Counted from the first letter of the stretch, positions 1 to 11,800 are shown. The stretch: 64,000 nt of DNA from Sorex araneus (GCF_027595985.1 NC_073302.1:17051311-17115310); one strand, 5' to 3'. The notes: generated by a model from the sequence alone, not told the origin. Made by a program: numbers and translations.

Positions 1-46
1 GTGAAACTTGTTGTTACTGGTTTTGGCATATCGAATATGCCACTTT
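1..46 (-). mobile_element. SINE type B fragment cut by the window edge
   Basis: This is part of a reverse-oriented type B SINE. It includes the diagnostic palindromic block GGCATATCGAATATGCC, which recurs in every type B copy in the window. The tail side lies outside the window and the head side decays after about position 46. Confidence 0.75.
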
Positions 47-449
47 GAGTTAGTTGGATGATTTTCATGAGCCTTGGCCCACCTGGCTTCCCCATGATTC
101 AAAATTTGAATCACCAAGTGGTAGATTCAGTAAGGAAAGTTGTCAAGCAGTATATGATATTTGTCAGAACCACCAACAATAGTACCCGTTTTCAACAAGT
201 TCGCCAGTATCAGTGTGTGCCAGGAATATGATGCCCTGACGGAGAGGGGGTGGGGAGATGTTAACGAGCAATGTCTCTCCTCTTCGTGCAGGAGAGACTT
301 ACACCTGGACAGCTGTAACAGACTCGCGCCATCCTCTTCTGCTCTAGACAAATCCATTCTCTACCTAGAGTCCAAGTTGCATTTTAAAAATGTATATCTG
401 GCTATGCCGTCTTTTTACATTAAACCGCTCATGGCCTTCTATTTAATTT
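47..449. other. Unassigned intergenic sequence
   Basis: I see no gene, clear repeat or regulatory motif here. The short open frames on both strands look random. Confidence 0.5.
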
Positions 450-1140
450 AGAATTAAATCCAAACTCCTTGCCATGCATGGTTTTCAAAGATGTGAATAA
501 TTTAAACCATACCAAATTTCAGAGACTCGCTTCATCATCTTCTAGTCTTCCCTCTAAACTGTATCCATACTGCATTTCCCATGTTTGGTTTCCTTTGTTT
601 GCCGTGTTTCCTCCCAGGATCTTTAAGTTTGCTGCTCCCTCTGCCTAGAATTCCCTCCTGACCTCCTTGCCATGACAACTCCTATTCATTCTTTCTTGTT
701 TCTAATTAATTGCCTTTTTTTCAGAGCTGCATTGCCTATATATAAATGAATATCTCTCTCATTACTTTAGAGAGCCATATTCTTATTCATCATAGCACAA
801 TTAGAGATTTTTTAAATCCTAGATTCTCTTATTTACGGTGATAAGAACGCTTGACATGAGATCTGCCCATTTTACACAGTATTTTTTTTTTTACTTCTGC
901 AATACAGTACTACAGTCACAAAGTTGTACCTCAGAACTGTAGAACTTACTCATCTTGCAGATCTGAAATTTAATACCTGTGGAGTAGCAGTTCCATGTTT
1001 TCTCTTCCCACAGATTCATGTTTGACTCTCTGAGAGTATTTCTTGGCTAGAGTGGGAACATCATGAGTTCAGGGACCATTTTTGTCATGTTCATTATTGT
1101 ATCTTCTTGCCTGAAGCATAGTAATCTGTTAAGTGAAGGA
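450..1140 (+). mobile_element. L2 LINE remnant, 3' part
   Basis: The first part resembles the L2 3' region (CCCTCTGCCTAGAATTCCCT near 640). The end at 1050-1135 has the typical L2 terminal phrasing (GAGTTCAGGGACCATTTTTG, then a stretch resembling the GCCTAGCACAGTG region). It is heavily diverged and no coding potential remains. Confidence 0.55.
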
Positions 1141-1183
1141 GAAGGGAAAGAAGAGAGGGAGAGCTCTTTGCATTTAAATACCA

Positions 1184-1917
1184 CTTCCCTTCCCTCCCCT
1201 CCCCTCCCCTCCCCTTCCCTCCCCTTCCTTCCCCTCCCCTTCCCTTCCCTCCCCTCCCCTCCCCTTTCCTCCCCTTCCCTTCCCTCCCTTCCCTCTCCTC
1301 CCCTCCCCTCCCTTCCCCTTCCCTCCCCTTCCCTCCCCTTCCCTCCCCTTCCCTTCCCTCCCTTCCCTCTCCTCCCCTCCCCTCCGCTCCCCTCCCCTCC
1401 CCTTCCCTTCCTTCCCCTTCCCTTCCCTTCCCTTCCCTTCCCTTCCCTTCCCTTCCCTTCCCTTCCCTTCCCTTCCCTTCCCTTCCCTTCCCTTCCCTCC
1501 CCTCCCCTCCCCTTCCCTCCCCTTCTCTTCCCTCCCCTCCCCTCCCCTCCCCTCCCCTTCCCTTCCCTTCCCTTCCCTTCCCTCCCCTCCCCTCCCCTCC
1601 CCTCCCCTTCCCTTCCCTTCCCTTCCCTTCCCTCCCCTCCCCTCCCCTCCCCTCCCCTTCCTTTCCCTTCCCTTCCCTTCCCTTCCCTTCCCTTCCCTTC
1701 CCTTCCCTTCCCTTCCCTTCCCTTCCCCTCCCTTCCCTTCCCTTCCCTTCCCTTCCCTTCCCTTCCCTTCCCTTCCCTTCCCTCACCTGCCCTGCCCTCC
1801 CCTCCCCCTCCCTTCCCTTCCCTTCCCTTCCCTTCCCTTCCCTTCCCTTCCCTTCCCTTCCCTTCCCTTCCCTTCCCTCACCTGCCCTGCCCTCCCCTCC
1901 CCTTCCATCCCCTCTTT
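1184..1917. repeat. Long CCCTT/CCCCT (AAGGG/AGGGG) pentanucleotide tract
   Basis: About 730 bp of almost pure pyrimidine on the + strand, alternating CCCTT and CCCCT units, with pure CCCTT runs at about 1415-1497 and 1675-1780. A variant block CCCTCACCTGCCCTGCCCTC occurs twice, near 1782 and 1875, showing unit-level duplication. The tract touches the tail side of the reverse-oriented SINE at 1918-2087, so it probably grew from that A-rich tail. The long open frames across it are artefacts of the repeat. Confidence 0.95.
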
Positions 1918-2087
1918 TTTTCTGTTTAAAGGCCAAACCCAAAGACTCTCAGGCATTACTTTTGGTTTTGTACTCAGAATCACTCCTAGTGATGCTCAGG
2001 GGACCATATGGGATGCTGAGGATCGAACCCAGATGGCCACATGCAAGGAAAATGCCTTACCCGCTATACTCTCTCTCTGGCCCCAAA
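1918..2087 (-). mobile_element. SINE type A, diverged
   Basis: Reverse-oriented tRNA-derived SINE. The core GGGGACCATATGGGATGCTG is present, followed by the B-box region (GGATCGAACCC) and the head at about 2085. The A-rich tail side has been replaced by the pyrimidine tract. Confidence 0.8.
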
Positions 2088-2263
2088 ATAATTATTTTCT
2101 TTTCCCCCAATAGACCCAAATCCCAGTTAAGTTATAAGTATGTAATATCGTCTATATATTTGTATAGATTATACATTTTAAACATGCATGTATTATGTGA
2201 AATATTTAGTATACAAATGATTTTTAACATATAGTGTGCAAGATATATTAATAGATGGTAATG

Positions 2264-2294
<31 letters not shown>

Positions 2295-2634
2295 AGATGT
2301 AAGGGGAAGGAGGAGAGACTTGCAATCGATTCCAACGAAAGCCTCTCCAGAATGAGATGGAGTATGGCTGAACCTTCCGGAGACACAGGAGCCTGTGAAG
2401 CCTCAGCCTTGCTGAGTCTGCAGTTTACCACACAATAGTCATCAAATATAGTTCAGTAAGTGGGTCAGCCATGGGGAATGTCCTCTGCCTCCCTGGGATA
2501 CATTTGAACAAGGTCCTGGGACATAGGTGTGCATAAAACTCCTTAGGATAGTGGGAGGAATTGTGGCAGGAGTCTATAGAACTGAGAGTCTGAGAAATGA
2601 GACCCTGACATAGTATAATGTGCCAAGGACTTGA
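2088..2634. repeat. Mostly unassigned sequence with a TG microsatellite
   Basis: A TG dinucleotide run occupies 2271-2294. The flanks show no gene or clear repeat. Confidence 0.6.
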
Positions 2635-2845
2635 AAGCAGGCCGTCACAGGGTTTGACCCCAGACCATCAACCAAGCTAGTTCATTGTCCCTGGATGGGA
2701 CAATGTGATGGTATCAGATGCATTTTATAGTTCAAAAGTGAAGCAAGAGGTAAATGTCTTGCCCAAGACAGCAAACCTAGCATTGGTTGTGCTGTGATTT
2801 GGACCCAGGTTTGCCTGGCTCTAAAGATTCCAACATAGCATTATT
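2635..2845 (-). mobile_element. MIR SINE remnant
   Basis: The reverse-oriented MIR pattern is readable: a stretch like AGGTAAATGTCTTGCCCAAG followed by GATTTGGACCCAGGTTTGCC, matching the conserved MIR core and tRNA-like part. The left half is weak. Confidence 0.6.
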
Positions 2846-3022
2846 TCAAATTAAAGAATAGACAAATTTAAAGATACAGACTGGCAGAAAGCATCTGCTT
2901 TCTTCTTCCTGTGTTCAAGGCCATGTCAGTGTTTCCTGGCAAAACTTAAATTCAATTATCAATGTTATCTTTATGCAGGAGATATACTTTTCACATTCAT
3001 TCATTCATTCAATCAATGACTA

Positions 3023-3217
3023 TTTATTTATTTATTTATTTTTGGTTTCTGGGTCATACCCAGCGATGCACAAGGATTACTCCTGGCTCATACACTCAGG
3101 AATCACTCCTGGCGGTGCTCGGGCGGGTGGGGGACCATATGGGATGCTGAGAATAGAACCCAGGTTGGTCGCGTGCAAGGCAAACGCCCTACCCACTGCG
3201 CTATCGCTCCAGCCCCA
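3023..3217 (-). mobile_element. SINE type A
   Basis: Reverse-oriented copy with a TTTA-rich tail at 3023-3040, the core GGGGGACCATATGGGATGCT and an intact head ending in GCTATCGCTCCAGCCCC. An ATCAATGA-like motif flanks both sides and probably is the target duplication. A small GGGCGGGTG insertion sits in the body. Confidence 0.9.
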
Positions 3218-3930
3218 TCAATCAATGATTATTGATGTTCAAACACATACACGGCATCAGAGAAGAAATTTGATAAGATTTCTGCCCTAGTGATAATTTA
3301 AATTGAGCAGGGAATTCAAATAAATCACAAGCCTACAATGCAGTTATCATTATCCTTACAAAAGTAAGAAAACACTGACCCTCTCCAAGGTGCTGTCTTG
3401 AGAGAGGAGATCATAGAGAGGATGCGTCTGCCAGGTGGTCCACAGCTGGGCTGGGGCATTTGGAGGCTCTGTGTCAGCTTCTTTGTCCTTGTCCATTTCA
3501 CCCACCATTTTCACACTAGGAGCTGTTCAAGGATGAACCCGTAAGAGGTGACGGAAACCATCTGGACTGGATAGGTATGAAATAACCCTGTTCAGGACAC
3601 TCTGAGTCTGGAATATAGACATTGATGCTTCTTCCAGCTACACAAAACAAGTGGACAGGCTTCACTTGTAAGTTCCATTGATAGTTAGAGTCTATCACCC
3701 ACCAATCTGGAGTGATATGCTTCTTCTGTCTTTCCTCATTCTCCATAAAAGGGCCACTTTTTAATTTCACCTGGAAACTCCAGAGATTACATTCAATCTA
3801 TCTCTACCCCAAAACACTGGGAGGAATTGATCAGATATAACTTGCTCATAACATTGCAGTTCATATATTTTCTTCTTTATGTTCCCAGTTCTTCCCCTGT
3901 AAAGCTGAGATTAAAACAAAGTATTTGGCC
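3218..3930. other. Unassigned intergenic sequence
   Basis: No supported gene or repeat. A few short open frames exist on both strands without recognisable domains. Confidence 0.5.
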
Positions 3931-4200
3931 TAAAGGCAGGCTGAGGGAGGTGGGCTGGAATGGGAGGCAGTGGGAGGGAATCTGGGGATATTGGTGGTAT
4001 AATGTGTACACTGGTTAAAGGGATGGTAGAAAATGTACACTGATAAAGGCAGTGTGTGGGAAACTGAGGGAATGGGTGGTGGAAAATGTGCACTGATTAA
4101 AGGATGAGTGTTGAAGCTATGTGACTGAAACTATATGACTGAAACTCAGGAACAACTTTCTAACTGGTATCTCACAGTACTTCAATTAAAAATTTATTTT
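3931..4200 (+). mobile_element. Shrew-type L1 3' terminal module, old copy
   Basis: This carries the 3' end also seen at about 25850, 57820 and, reversed, at 30570, 42710 and 49905: a GTGCACTGATTAAAGG-type block, then GACTGAAACTCA, then CTCACAGTACTTCAATTAAAAA. The GTGGTGGAAAATGTGCACTG block is repeated imperfectly three to four times here. Confidence 0.7.
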
Positions 4201-4204
4201 TAAA

Positions 4205-4345
4205 TCCAAATGGGTGAGGAGTTAGTTGTAAGGGCTGAAATGCTTGCTTTGCAAGCAGAAACCCTAGCTTTAATCCTTGGCAATGTATGGTCTCCTGAGC
4301 ACTGCTAGGTGTGCCCCCGACACCCCTCAAATACAACTGGGCTGA
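4205..4345 (+). mobile_element. Old tRNA-derived SINE
   Basis: Forward, diverged copy with a head-like segment (GGGCTGAAATGCTTGCTTTGC), a decayed B box (GCTTTAATCC), and the body phrase GGTCTCCTGAGCACTGCTAG. Confidence 0.6.
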
Positions 4346-4856
4346 AGGGGGATGACATCCTTAAAAAATTCCAACGTCTTAGGCTCTTGTGAGAATTAAA
4401 TATGGAAATGTGTTTGCGACTACCTCAAAGGAGGTAGATATTCATGAGATGTTGTAAAAGTTGCCACTCTGTGTTGACATCATCTTCACCAATTCAAAAC
4501 ATGATAATAAAAATAATGTGTTCCAGGAAGAAAATGACCTAGTACTTCATGGTGGAGAATAAAAATTATTATTTTAATCAGTAATGTGATTCTACACCTC
4601 CTACAAGTGTTTCTGTTCAAGACACCCCCCCACCCACACACATCTACCGATCTATCTACCTATCTATCTATCTATTGGCTAAACGTGAAGATTATGCAAA
4701 ATATTTGTATAATGGTATTCCATAACATTCTCAATATGATGACCAAATTTTCTAATGGCATTTCTCAGAATGTATCTCTATTAAGCAGCATACAACTCTA
4801 TATATTCTATGACACAAGGTTAGCAGTTAAGCTCGAATCAATGCAGAGCAGATATT
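4346..4856. other. Unassigned sequence with a short CTAT run
   Basis: No gene seen. A short CTAT/TCTA tetranucleotide run lies at about 4645-4676. Confidence 0.5.
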
Positions 4857-6660
4857 TCAAGGTTTAACAGAAAAGACAAAGCAAGGTTCCAGGGTAAAGA
4901 AAACAATTCTAGGCAAGAGGAGCCAAAGAGTCCTCAAAAGAGGATTCTGGAAACACATTGGTAGTGAGATGCACAAGGAAAAGAGATCCAAAGAGGCATT
5001 GCCATTAATACATGTTAATGATGAAAGATGGCCAGTGTAACAGAGGAGGAAGGAAACACAAACAGGCCAAATGATTAAGGAGGCAAAGAGGTATAAAGAT
5101 TTGGGCACAAGCAAATGAGCAGTAGGGATGAATTAAAGATGAGAGCACTCAAAAGAAGAAGAAGAAAAGCAAAACGGTGAATGAGGGAGGAGAAAGGTAT
5201 TCAAGGAGCACCATGAGGATTTTGACTGCACGGTATAAGAAGGATTTGAAACTACTGTGGTAAATCACCCAACAAGAAGGGTTTGATTTAGAGGACTGGG
5301 GACAGGGAAAGAGGGAGGGAGGGAAAGGTACTAGCTGCAAGAAAAAGATAATAAATTTGAGAATTGTTAAGGGAAAGAGTCAGAGCAGTGCCAGTGGAAG
5401 AAGAAATCAGTCAAACAGATGCGAGCAGAAATGAAGAAAGACAACGGTGATTAAAATATTCTTTCATTTTTCACGAAAGAGAAGTTAGAGACAATGGTAA
5501 AAGTTTTCTCTAAATGTGATCGAGAGGAAATGTTCTGAAATGTTCTAAAAATGAGAAATGGAGGCTGAGACATAATGTCACGGAGGGATCAAATAGCTCA
5601 GCACTTGGAGGGGGAAAGATGCTTCTTGTTATGGAAACCTTCAGTGAGATAAGAGAGCACAGAGTACTTGCATTTATACCTTCCATTGTCCACTTACAAG
5701 GGAGGAAATAAAAATTCAGAGAGACTTTGTGTGAGTGGCTAAAATGTAGCCAACCAGCAAGTGCAAGAGAAAATATTTTGACTCTTCATCAGCAGAGAGG
5801 TTTTGAGTCAATCAAGGAGTTATTAGAGATACATTTACAGCAATCTGTGTTGGATATATCGACAGTAGAAGGAGATGTGCTGAACTTCATATCATTGATA
5901 GCATTTCTAGCTGCGGGTGAGCTGGATTCTGCATGGTTCAAGAGGCTAAGGCACTGGCAGAACTAAAGCAAGAGCTTGTCAGGGAAAGGTGGCTGAAGAG
6001 AAGGCAAGAGAAGAGTCTACTGGGTGATGAATGGAGTAATGTGTGCAGGAAGCCAGGCAGGATTAAAAGGATGACGTGAGTTACAGAGAGGGCAATGATG
6101 AAAGCCAGAGGAAACAAATGAGGGAAATATGTGGGTACAAAGAGGATTGATGGAAGATTGAGCTTAGATAGAATAGAAATGGGGCAAGAATGAGCAAGCT
6201 TTATATTTTTGTTCTAGAGAGCATCTTGAGGCTTTAAGAAGAAAGGCTGTTAAGCAAATTACTTGAATCACAGGAAGCTGGCGTGGGGAAGCAAGGAAAT
6301 AGGAAGAGGTGGTACCAGAGAGAGAGAGGGAGGGATAGACAGATGGACAGAGGGAAGACAGTGGCCTCATTGGAGAAAATCAAAAGGATGCTCTATTTTA
6401 TTTACCATGGGATTAGAGCGGGTGCCTACTACAATACCTGTCTCAGAGTTACAAGTGTGTAAATACATACTAACTCACCAAACAAATACTAATTTTGTGT
6501 CTCTCTAAGATAATCTCAATGCTACCTAACAAGAACATATATGGACACATATCACCAAAACACATATGGACTCTGGGCTCTCAAAGTTGCCCACCTAGTG
6601 GGAAAGACAGGTCAAGGGGACACCCTAGTAGGTGGAAAATTGTTAAAGTATGGAATGGGT
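4857..6660. other. Purine-rich unassigned stretch
   Basis: The + strand is strongly biased to A and G over about 1.8 kb without being a simple repeat. I recognise no gene or repeat family. The open frame at 5727-5966 has no known motif and no splice or promoter context, so I do not call it a gene. Confidence 0.5.
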
Positions 6661-6666
6661 GTGTTT

Positions 6667-6869
6667 TAAAAGAACAAGGAGGGGGCTGGAGCAATAACAC
6701 AGTGGGTAGGGCTTTTGCCTTGCATGCGGTCGACCTGGGTTCGATTCCCAGCATCCCATACGGTCCCCTGAGCACCTCCAGGAGTAATTCCTGAGGACAT
6801 GAGCCAGGAGTAACCCCTGTGCATCGCCAGGTGTGACCCAAAAAGCAAAAAAAAAAAATAAAAGAACAA
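6667..6869 (+). mobile_element. SINE type A with target-site duplications
   Basis: The SINE proper is 6678-6858: a tRNA-like head, B box GGTTCGATTCC, body, and the tail GACCCAAAAAGC plus poly-A. Perfect 11 bp flanking duplications TAAAAGAACAA lie at 6667-6677 and 6859-6869. The poly-A tail and duplication fit L1-driven retroposition. Confidence 0.95.
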
Positions 6870-7839
6870 AGATATGTAAACAGCAGAGCAGAGAGAGGAG
6901 GCTAGATTCAGCTGGGAGTTGAGTGTGGGAGATTAGTTAAAATCTAGAGAGAAGTGAAAAGTACAAGATGTTGTCTCCAAGGGAAGAAAGTGTAGGGGGA
7001 AATACAGTGGGACAACAAGAGCTCGAAAGCTTCCAGGAGCAGGAAAGTGCACCAGACAACTGGTATCTCGGGCCAGGGTGCTAGCTGGCGAGGAGAATGA
7101 TCTTCAGATGTTTGGGTTAGGTTCTGACAACATTGACGAGACCATGATGCAGGGTAAATGTGTTCCCCTGCTTGTGATCTCATTCGGGTTTCCTAATGTT
7201 CCAGAGAAGCAGCCTGACTCCCCCACTCCCCCCATTCACAAGTGCGGATATCAAAGTCTAAGTGACTTGACGAAGTAGGTAAGTAGCAATGGTGAGATTT
7301 AAACACATGCTCATCTGCCCCTGCTCAAGACCAGCTTTTCAGGTATTGGGACGATCCCAGTAAGGTGGTTTGTATAAACAGAATTCTTTAAAATTTAAAA
7401 AAGAAAACACAAGTAGGTGATGGAGAGAGAGAGATACTGTTATAAAACGTTCCAGAAAGGCCAGCAGGGAAATGCCACAGAGGAAATTGAAAGCATTTCC
7501 TGAGAGGACTGGGAAGGAGCTGGAATTTAGACAGAATCCCATCTGGGATTTAGACAGAATCCCATCTGGGAGCAGAGAGATGGGTATGTACAGGGAGACC
7601 CTAAAGAAGACTAAGGTACCTCTAATAGGAAATATAATGAAATTGATCCATAATGAAAGGTGGGAAGAGAGAAGGAGAAGGGAAGAGAGAGACTGATCTG
7701 GAGGGAGAGCAGTGTTCCCTGGTCACAGAACCTGCCACTAGAATCTGAAGAGGAAATTCCAAGCATATTGGACTGGCGGAGGGGGGGGAGGCAGACCCAG
7801 ATTGGAGCAGGAAGTTCATGTTGTGATGGAAAGGACAAA
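6870..7839. other. Unassigned sequence with a 23 bp tandem pair and a weak MIR
   Basis: A 23 bp unit beginning ATTTAGACAGAATCCC occurs twice in tandem at 7525-7547 and 7548-7570. The stretch 7205-7335 weakly resembles a reversed MIR. Nothing else is recognised. Confidence 0.5.
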
Positions 7840-8070
7840 GCACATGTGTGCTCCAACACTGGCTATCTCCCCGATCAAAGTCAAGTCTCACAGCCTCCCT
7901 GAGCCTCAAATGGCACATCTATCAAACAGGGATAACTAGTCTGACTCCAGGTATTGCTGGGTGATTCATCAAAGTAGCAGTTACAATTTATTGAGCACCT
8001 ACTATATTGAGTACTTTGCATAATCATCTCTGAAGTCTCCCTTCCACCACAAAGCAGGGCTCATTTATCA
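7840..8070 (+). mobile_element. MIR SINE remnants
   Basis: The stretch 7840-7945 reads like a MIR core (CTCAAATGGCACATCTATCA). The stretch 7975-8065 contains AATTTATTGAGCACCTACTA followed by a GTACTTTGCATAATC segment, which is typical of MIRb. Confidence 0.65.
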
Positions 8071-8074
8071 TCAT

Positions 8075-9050
8075 TCATTGATATATGACACAAAGTTTTG
8101 AAGTTACAGAGTGTGTGTGCTGAAATATGAGTTCTACTTTAGGGCTGATTCCAGATTCAACAGTGCCTACCAGATAAGGATGGTACTTCTGGCGGTAAAA
8201 CACAGATGCCTTGCTACCTTTTCTGTCTTGTTTCCTCTCACTGTTTGCCCCTCCTCCCTGGATTTCTCTCCTTCCGGTCATTGATTACCCATTACTTCAT
8301 TCTCAGGCAGGAATGTTCATCTTCCTTGCAAGCAACAGGTAACAGGTCCGGATAACGAAGCAGAAACAAATTCAGCCAGGCCATTGCCAGGAGGATGTGG
8401 GATCTGGGTTTAAGCATCTAGGAAGTTAACGGCATCACTCCAAGTCACAACACAGAACTGGTCAATGCACACAGTACTGTTAGAGCTGCAAGAAGGTCTA
8501 AATAGGTCAACTCAAACTTCTTATGCCATGAGCGACACTGGATTCCTAGCAGTACTGCTAAAACTATTTTTTCTGGCAGCAACTCTGAGACAGAATTGCC
8601 CTGATTTCTGCCACTTTCTTGGATGGATTCTGCTTGACTGTAGGTTCTGTCCCAGGAGTGAGGAGAGTGGATTTGATTGGTGACTTCTGAGCCACGTGAT
8701 CCATGCCCATGTGCCGCCGAGGCTGAGGAAGGATCTGGACACTTTAGCTGCTTCATGGGAGGTAAGTTGTGCCTCTGGGGATAAAGCACCCTCTGGTGTG
8801 GTAAAGGAACTTGATTCCTGTGCTGCAAAGGATGGCGAATGGCAGTTTTAACCTGGAATACTGTCCCTTTCCTTGCCAGGCCACTGGGTTCAACTCCAAA
8901 GCCACTGACTGCTTGGGGGAAGCGTTCCTTGATTTCATGAAGCACTACTTTCAAACACACCTCATCAAAATCACATTTGCCTGTCAGGTCCTGTCTGTGT
9001 GATATCTGAGATGTTTTGGCACCCATCTTGTCCCCCTCGCACCCCCCTCC
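8075..9050. other. Unassigned sequence with a 193-codon minus-strand open frame
   Basis: A frame on the minus strand (8445-9026) runs 193 codons through non-repetitive, moderate-GC DNA. Its translation shows no domain, signal peptide or transposon motif that I recognise. No promoter or splice context is visible. I treat it as probable chance. Confidence 0.35.
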
Positions 9051-9054
9051 CCAT

Positions 9055-9150
9055 TAGTAAAAGCTCTCCAGGGTCAGGAGCTGTGTTTAGCCATTTCTGC
9101 ACCCCACCTAGTGCCCTTGATATTTGATGGGGAATGAATGAATGAAAGTG
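9055..9150 (+). mobile_element. L2 LINE 3' end
   Basis: The segment CCAGGGTCAGGAGCTGTGTT, followed by CACCTAGTGCCC and a terminal GAATGAATGAATG run, matches the usual L2 3' terminus. Confidence 0.65.
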
Positions 9151-9639
9151 TTGGTCTCATTCGGCGGGTCTTTGTACCAGAGGTCCATGAAGTCTTGCAC
9201 AGACTCTGCCTTACATAAGGGAGCCCTTTTTTCCCGGTGAACACTTCTATAAATGGACTATGTCAGCATATTTGAAGAAAGGGGCATAGAGAATCAGAAA
9301 GCCCCGTTGCAGAGGATAGTGGCGGATTGTAAGGGTACAAAGGAGAGACTGAGGGAGGCAGGGGGACATATTTTGGAGGAGTAAATGAACTGGAGCAGGC
9401 ATCAGAGAGCCAGGAGAGGATTTAGAATCAGAGGACTTGAAAGGCCAAATTCCTCCCCTCCCACGGCTCTCTCTCCCACCCACAACGGGTTCAAAGATTA
9501 GTAAATGGAGACGGGAGAAGCGAACCTCACAAACCTCAGAGAGCAGGTACAGACCCAAATATGATATAGCAACTGGCTCCGCCTTACATCTTTGATGGGA
9601 GGACTTGTCCAAGGTCATTGAGGACAGTGTGAGTTCCTA

Positions 9640-9800
9640 GAAACGGACAAGACTTTTTGGATCCTGGAGTTCAAATCTCAGTTCTTGCGATCATTAACTG
9701 TGTGACCTTGGGAAGTCCCTTCGCCTCCCTCCTTCCCTGCTAATCTCAGTTTCCTCATCAGGAAGAAGGGCAGACACATCTCCACAACACTAGATGGTGA
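9640..9800 (+). mobile_element. MIR SINE
   Basis: Clear MIR core: TTCAAATCTCAGTTCTTGCG, then AACTGTGTGACCTTGGGAAG and TCTCAGTTTCCTCATCAGGA. Confidence 0.8.
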
Positions 9801-10729
9801 ACTATCTCAAAATTAACCAACCTGTGTGTTCCTACACGGCAGAATGTTTTTAGGCATTATTCTTAAGCCCAAGGTCACAAAATCGGTTTTTGATTTTTAT
9901 CTTTCTTTACAGTCCTCTGCCTTAATTTCAAATCATAAAAAAGGCACATAAGTGTGCTGGGAGCAAGAAGAAAGGCAGTTCTTATGAAGGGTTAAAGAGA
10001 GAAAGGAGAAGAGAAGCAAAAGGGGGAAGAAAGAAGCTGAGAGAAGTGAATGCACAGACTGCAGATGGGCAAGCTATAAGAGATGAGAGATGGCTCACAA
10101 ATTACAGGGAGGAAGCATTTATAAGATTAAAGTCAAGATGAGGAAGAAGGAAATGAATAGAGAGATGAAAGACAACAGTGAGAGGAAAGATGAAGAAAAG
10201 TTGAAGAGCAGGGAGTGGGGTGATGGGGGGTGTTTAATCATTAGATCTCTGCAGTACTGAGGGATGGGGGGGAGGGGGCGGTGTCCAAGGTGGACAGCTC
10301 AGAGGTGGAATCAGCCCACACTAAAGATCGCCGCGTTTCCGAGGATGGAGATTTACAGCCCAACTTGAATCTAGGACAAGGTTTCAGGGGGATCAGTGGA
10401 AAGTCTTCAGCCTCCCACCCCCTCTCAAAAAAAGAAAAAAAAAACCACTGGGTCAGAGGATACTCTAGCCAGTAGGTACCAGAAGTTGAGTGCTAGGATC
10501 TCTCTCTCTCTCTCTGGCACCCTTTTCAGGAATTTCACACTGAGAGCAGAAACAGCCAAGGAGAGCAGCAGCTCTTGGGAGGAAAAGAGATCCAAAACTC
10601 CGGCGGCTGAAAGGGCTGGCTTGGCTTGGGAGGAGACACCTCGGGGGCCTGCAGCCTGCTGGCCAGTCACTCTGGGGTGGTGGGGATGACAGGTGTGCCG
10701 GCAGTTAAGAGCAGAATGGGAGCAGCCCT
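9801..10729. other. Gene-proximal upstream sequence
   Basis: AG-rich and unassigned at 9950-10230. A short A-run occupies 10429-10443 and a TC run 10500-10515. GC content rises towards the CpG island. No TATA box or gene is identified. Confidence 0.45.
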
Positions 10730-11464
10730 CGACCCCGGCGCGGGCGGAGGCGGAGGAGGAGGAGGTGACTCCTGGGGGTGAAGGAATACCCGCATGTTGG
10801 GGTTCCGAGGGTAGTGAGCGATTGTACCAGAGGGCTCCAGACTCCGGGGGAATGATTTCAGGAACTGAAAGGTTACAGGGCGAGTTACTGGGTGAGAGGG
10901 GAGACAAAGTTAAGTCTTGGCCATCCAGAGGCGTCCCCAGCCTCCAGAAGGCGGGGTCTGGGACCGGGCCCGGCTAAGGTGCGCCCCCAGGTGCAGTGTC
11001 GGGCTAGAGCCAGAGGGGTAGAGCGAAGCTGGGCCGGCGGGGTTGAGCTAAAGGGAGGGAAAGGGGCTGGCTTTGGGGAGCCCCTGGGAGGTCCGCAAGT
11101 GCTAGACCCGGGGGAAAGGGGTGTCGCGGCGGCAGAGCCCGGCTAAGGCATCACTGGGGGAGGGGACTTTAGTGGGGGGGGGGACCCTGGGAAAGGAGAG
11201 CGGACCACAGCGATGCGCACGAGGCCGGGCGGAGCCTCCGAGACGCTCGGGGTCGGCGCGGGGGAGCGGGCGAAGGGGGGCGGGCGGCGGGGCCCGGGGA
11301 GGCGGCGCGGGGGGGCGGGCCGGGGCCGATCGGGAGGCGGAGCCCGGAGCTGGGGGCTGCTGGCGAGCGGCTCCCACGGCTCCTCCGCCCGGGCGCCCGC
11401 CGCCGCCGCCGCCGCCGCCGCTTCCTCCGCCGCGGCCGCTCGCAGCACCGCAGCGCCTCCCGCC

Positions 11465-11769
11465 ATGGCCGCCGCCGGCGCCCGGCGCAGCCCCGGCCCC
11501 GGCCCCGGCCCCGGCCCCGGGCTCGGCGCGCGGCTGCGGCTCCGCTTCCAGCCGCCGCCGCCGCTGCTGTGCCTGCTCCTGCTGCCGCCGCTGCTGCTGC
11601 CCGGCGCCGCCGCCGCCGCCGCCGCCTCGCGGGAGCCCGACAGCCCGTGCCGGCTCAAGACCGTCACCGTGTCCACGCTGCCCGCGCTGCGGGAGAGCGA
11701 CATCGGCTGGAGCGGTGGCCGCGCCGGGGCCGCCCCGGGGACCGGAGCCGCCGCCGCCGCCGCCGCTGC

Positions 11770-11800
<31 letters not shown>

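Noticed and set aside
1063-1942. Long Pro/Leu/Ser and Gly/Arg/Lys frames over the pentanucleotide tract
   Set aside because: Direct consequence of the repeat unit, not a gene.
8445-9026. 193-codon minus-strand frame as a novel gene
   Set aside because: No domain, promoter or splice support, and a frame of this length can occur by chance in 64 kb. It would need conservation or RNA evidence.
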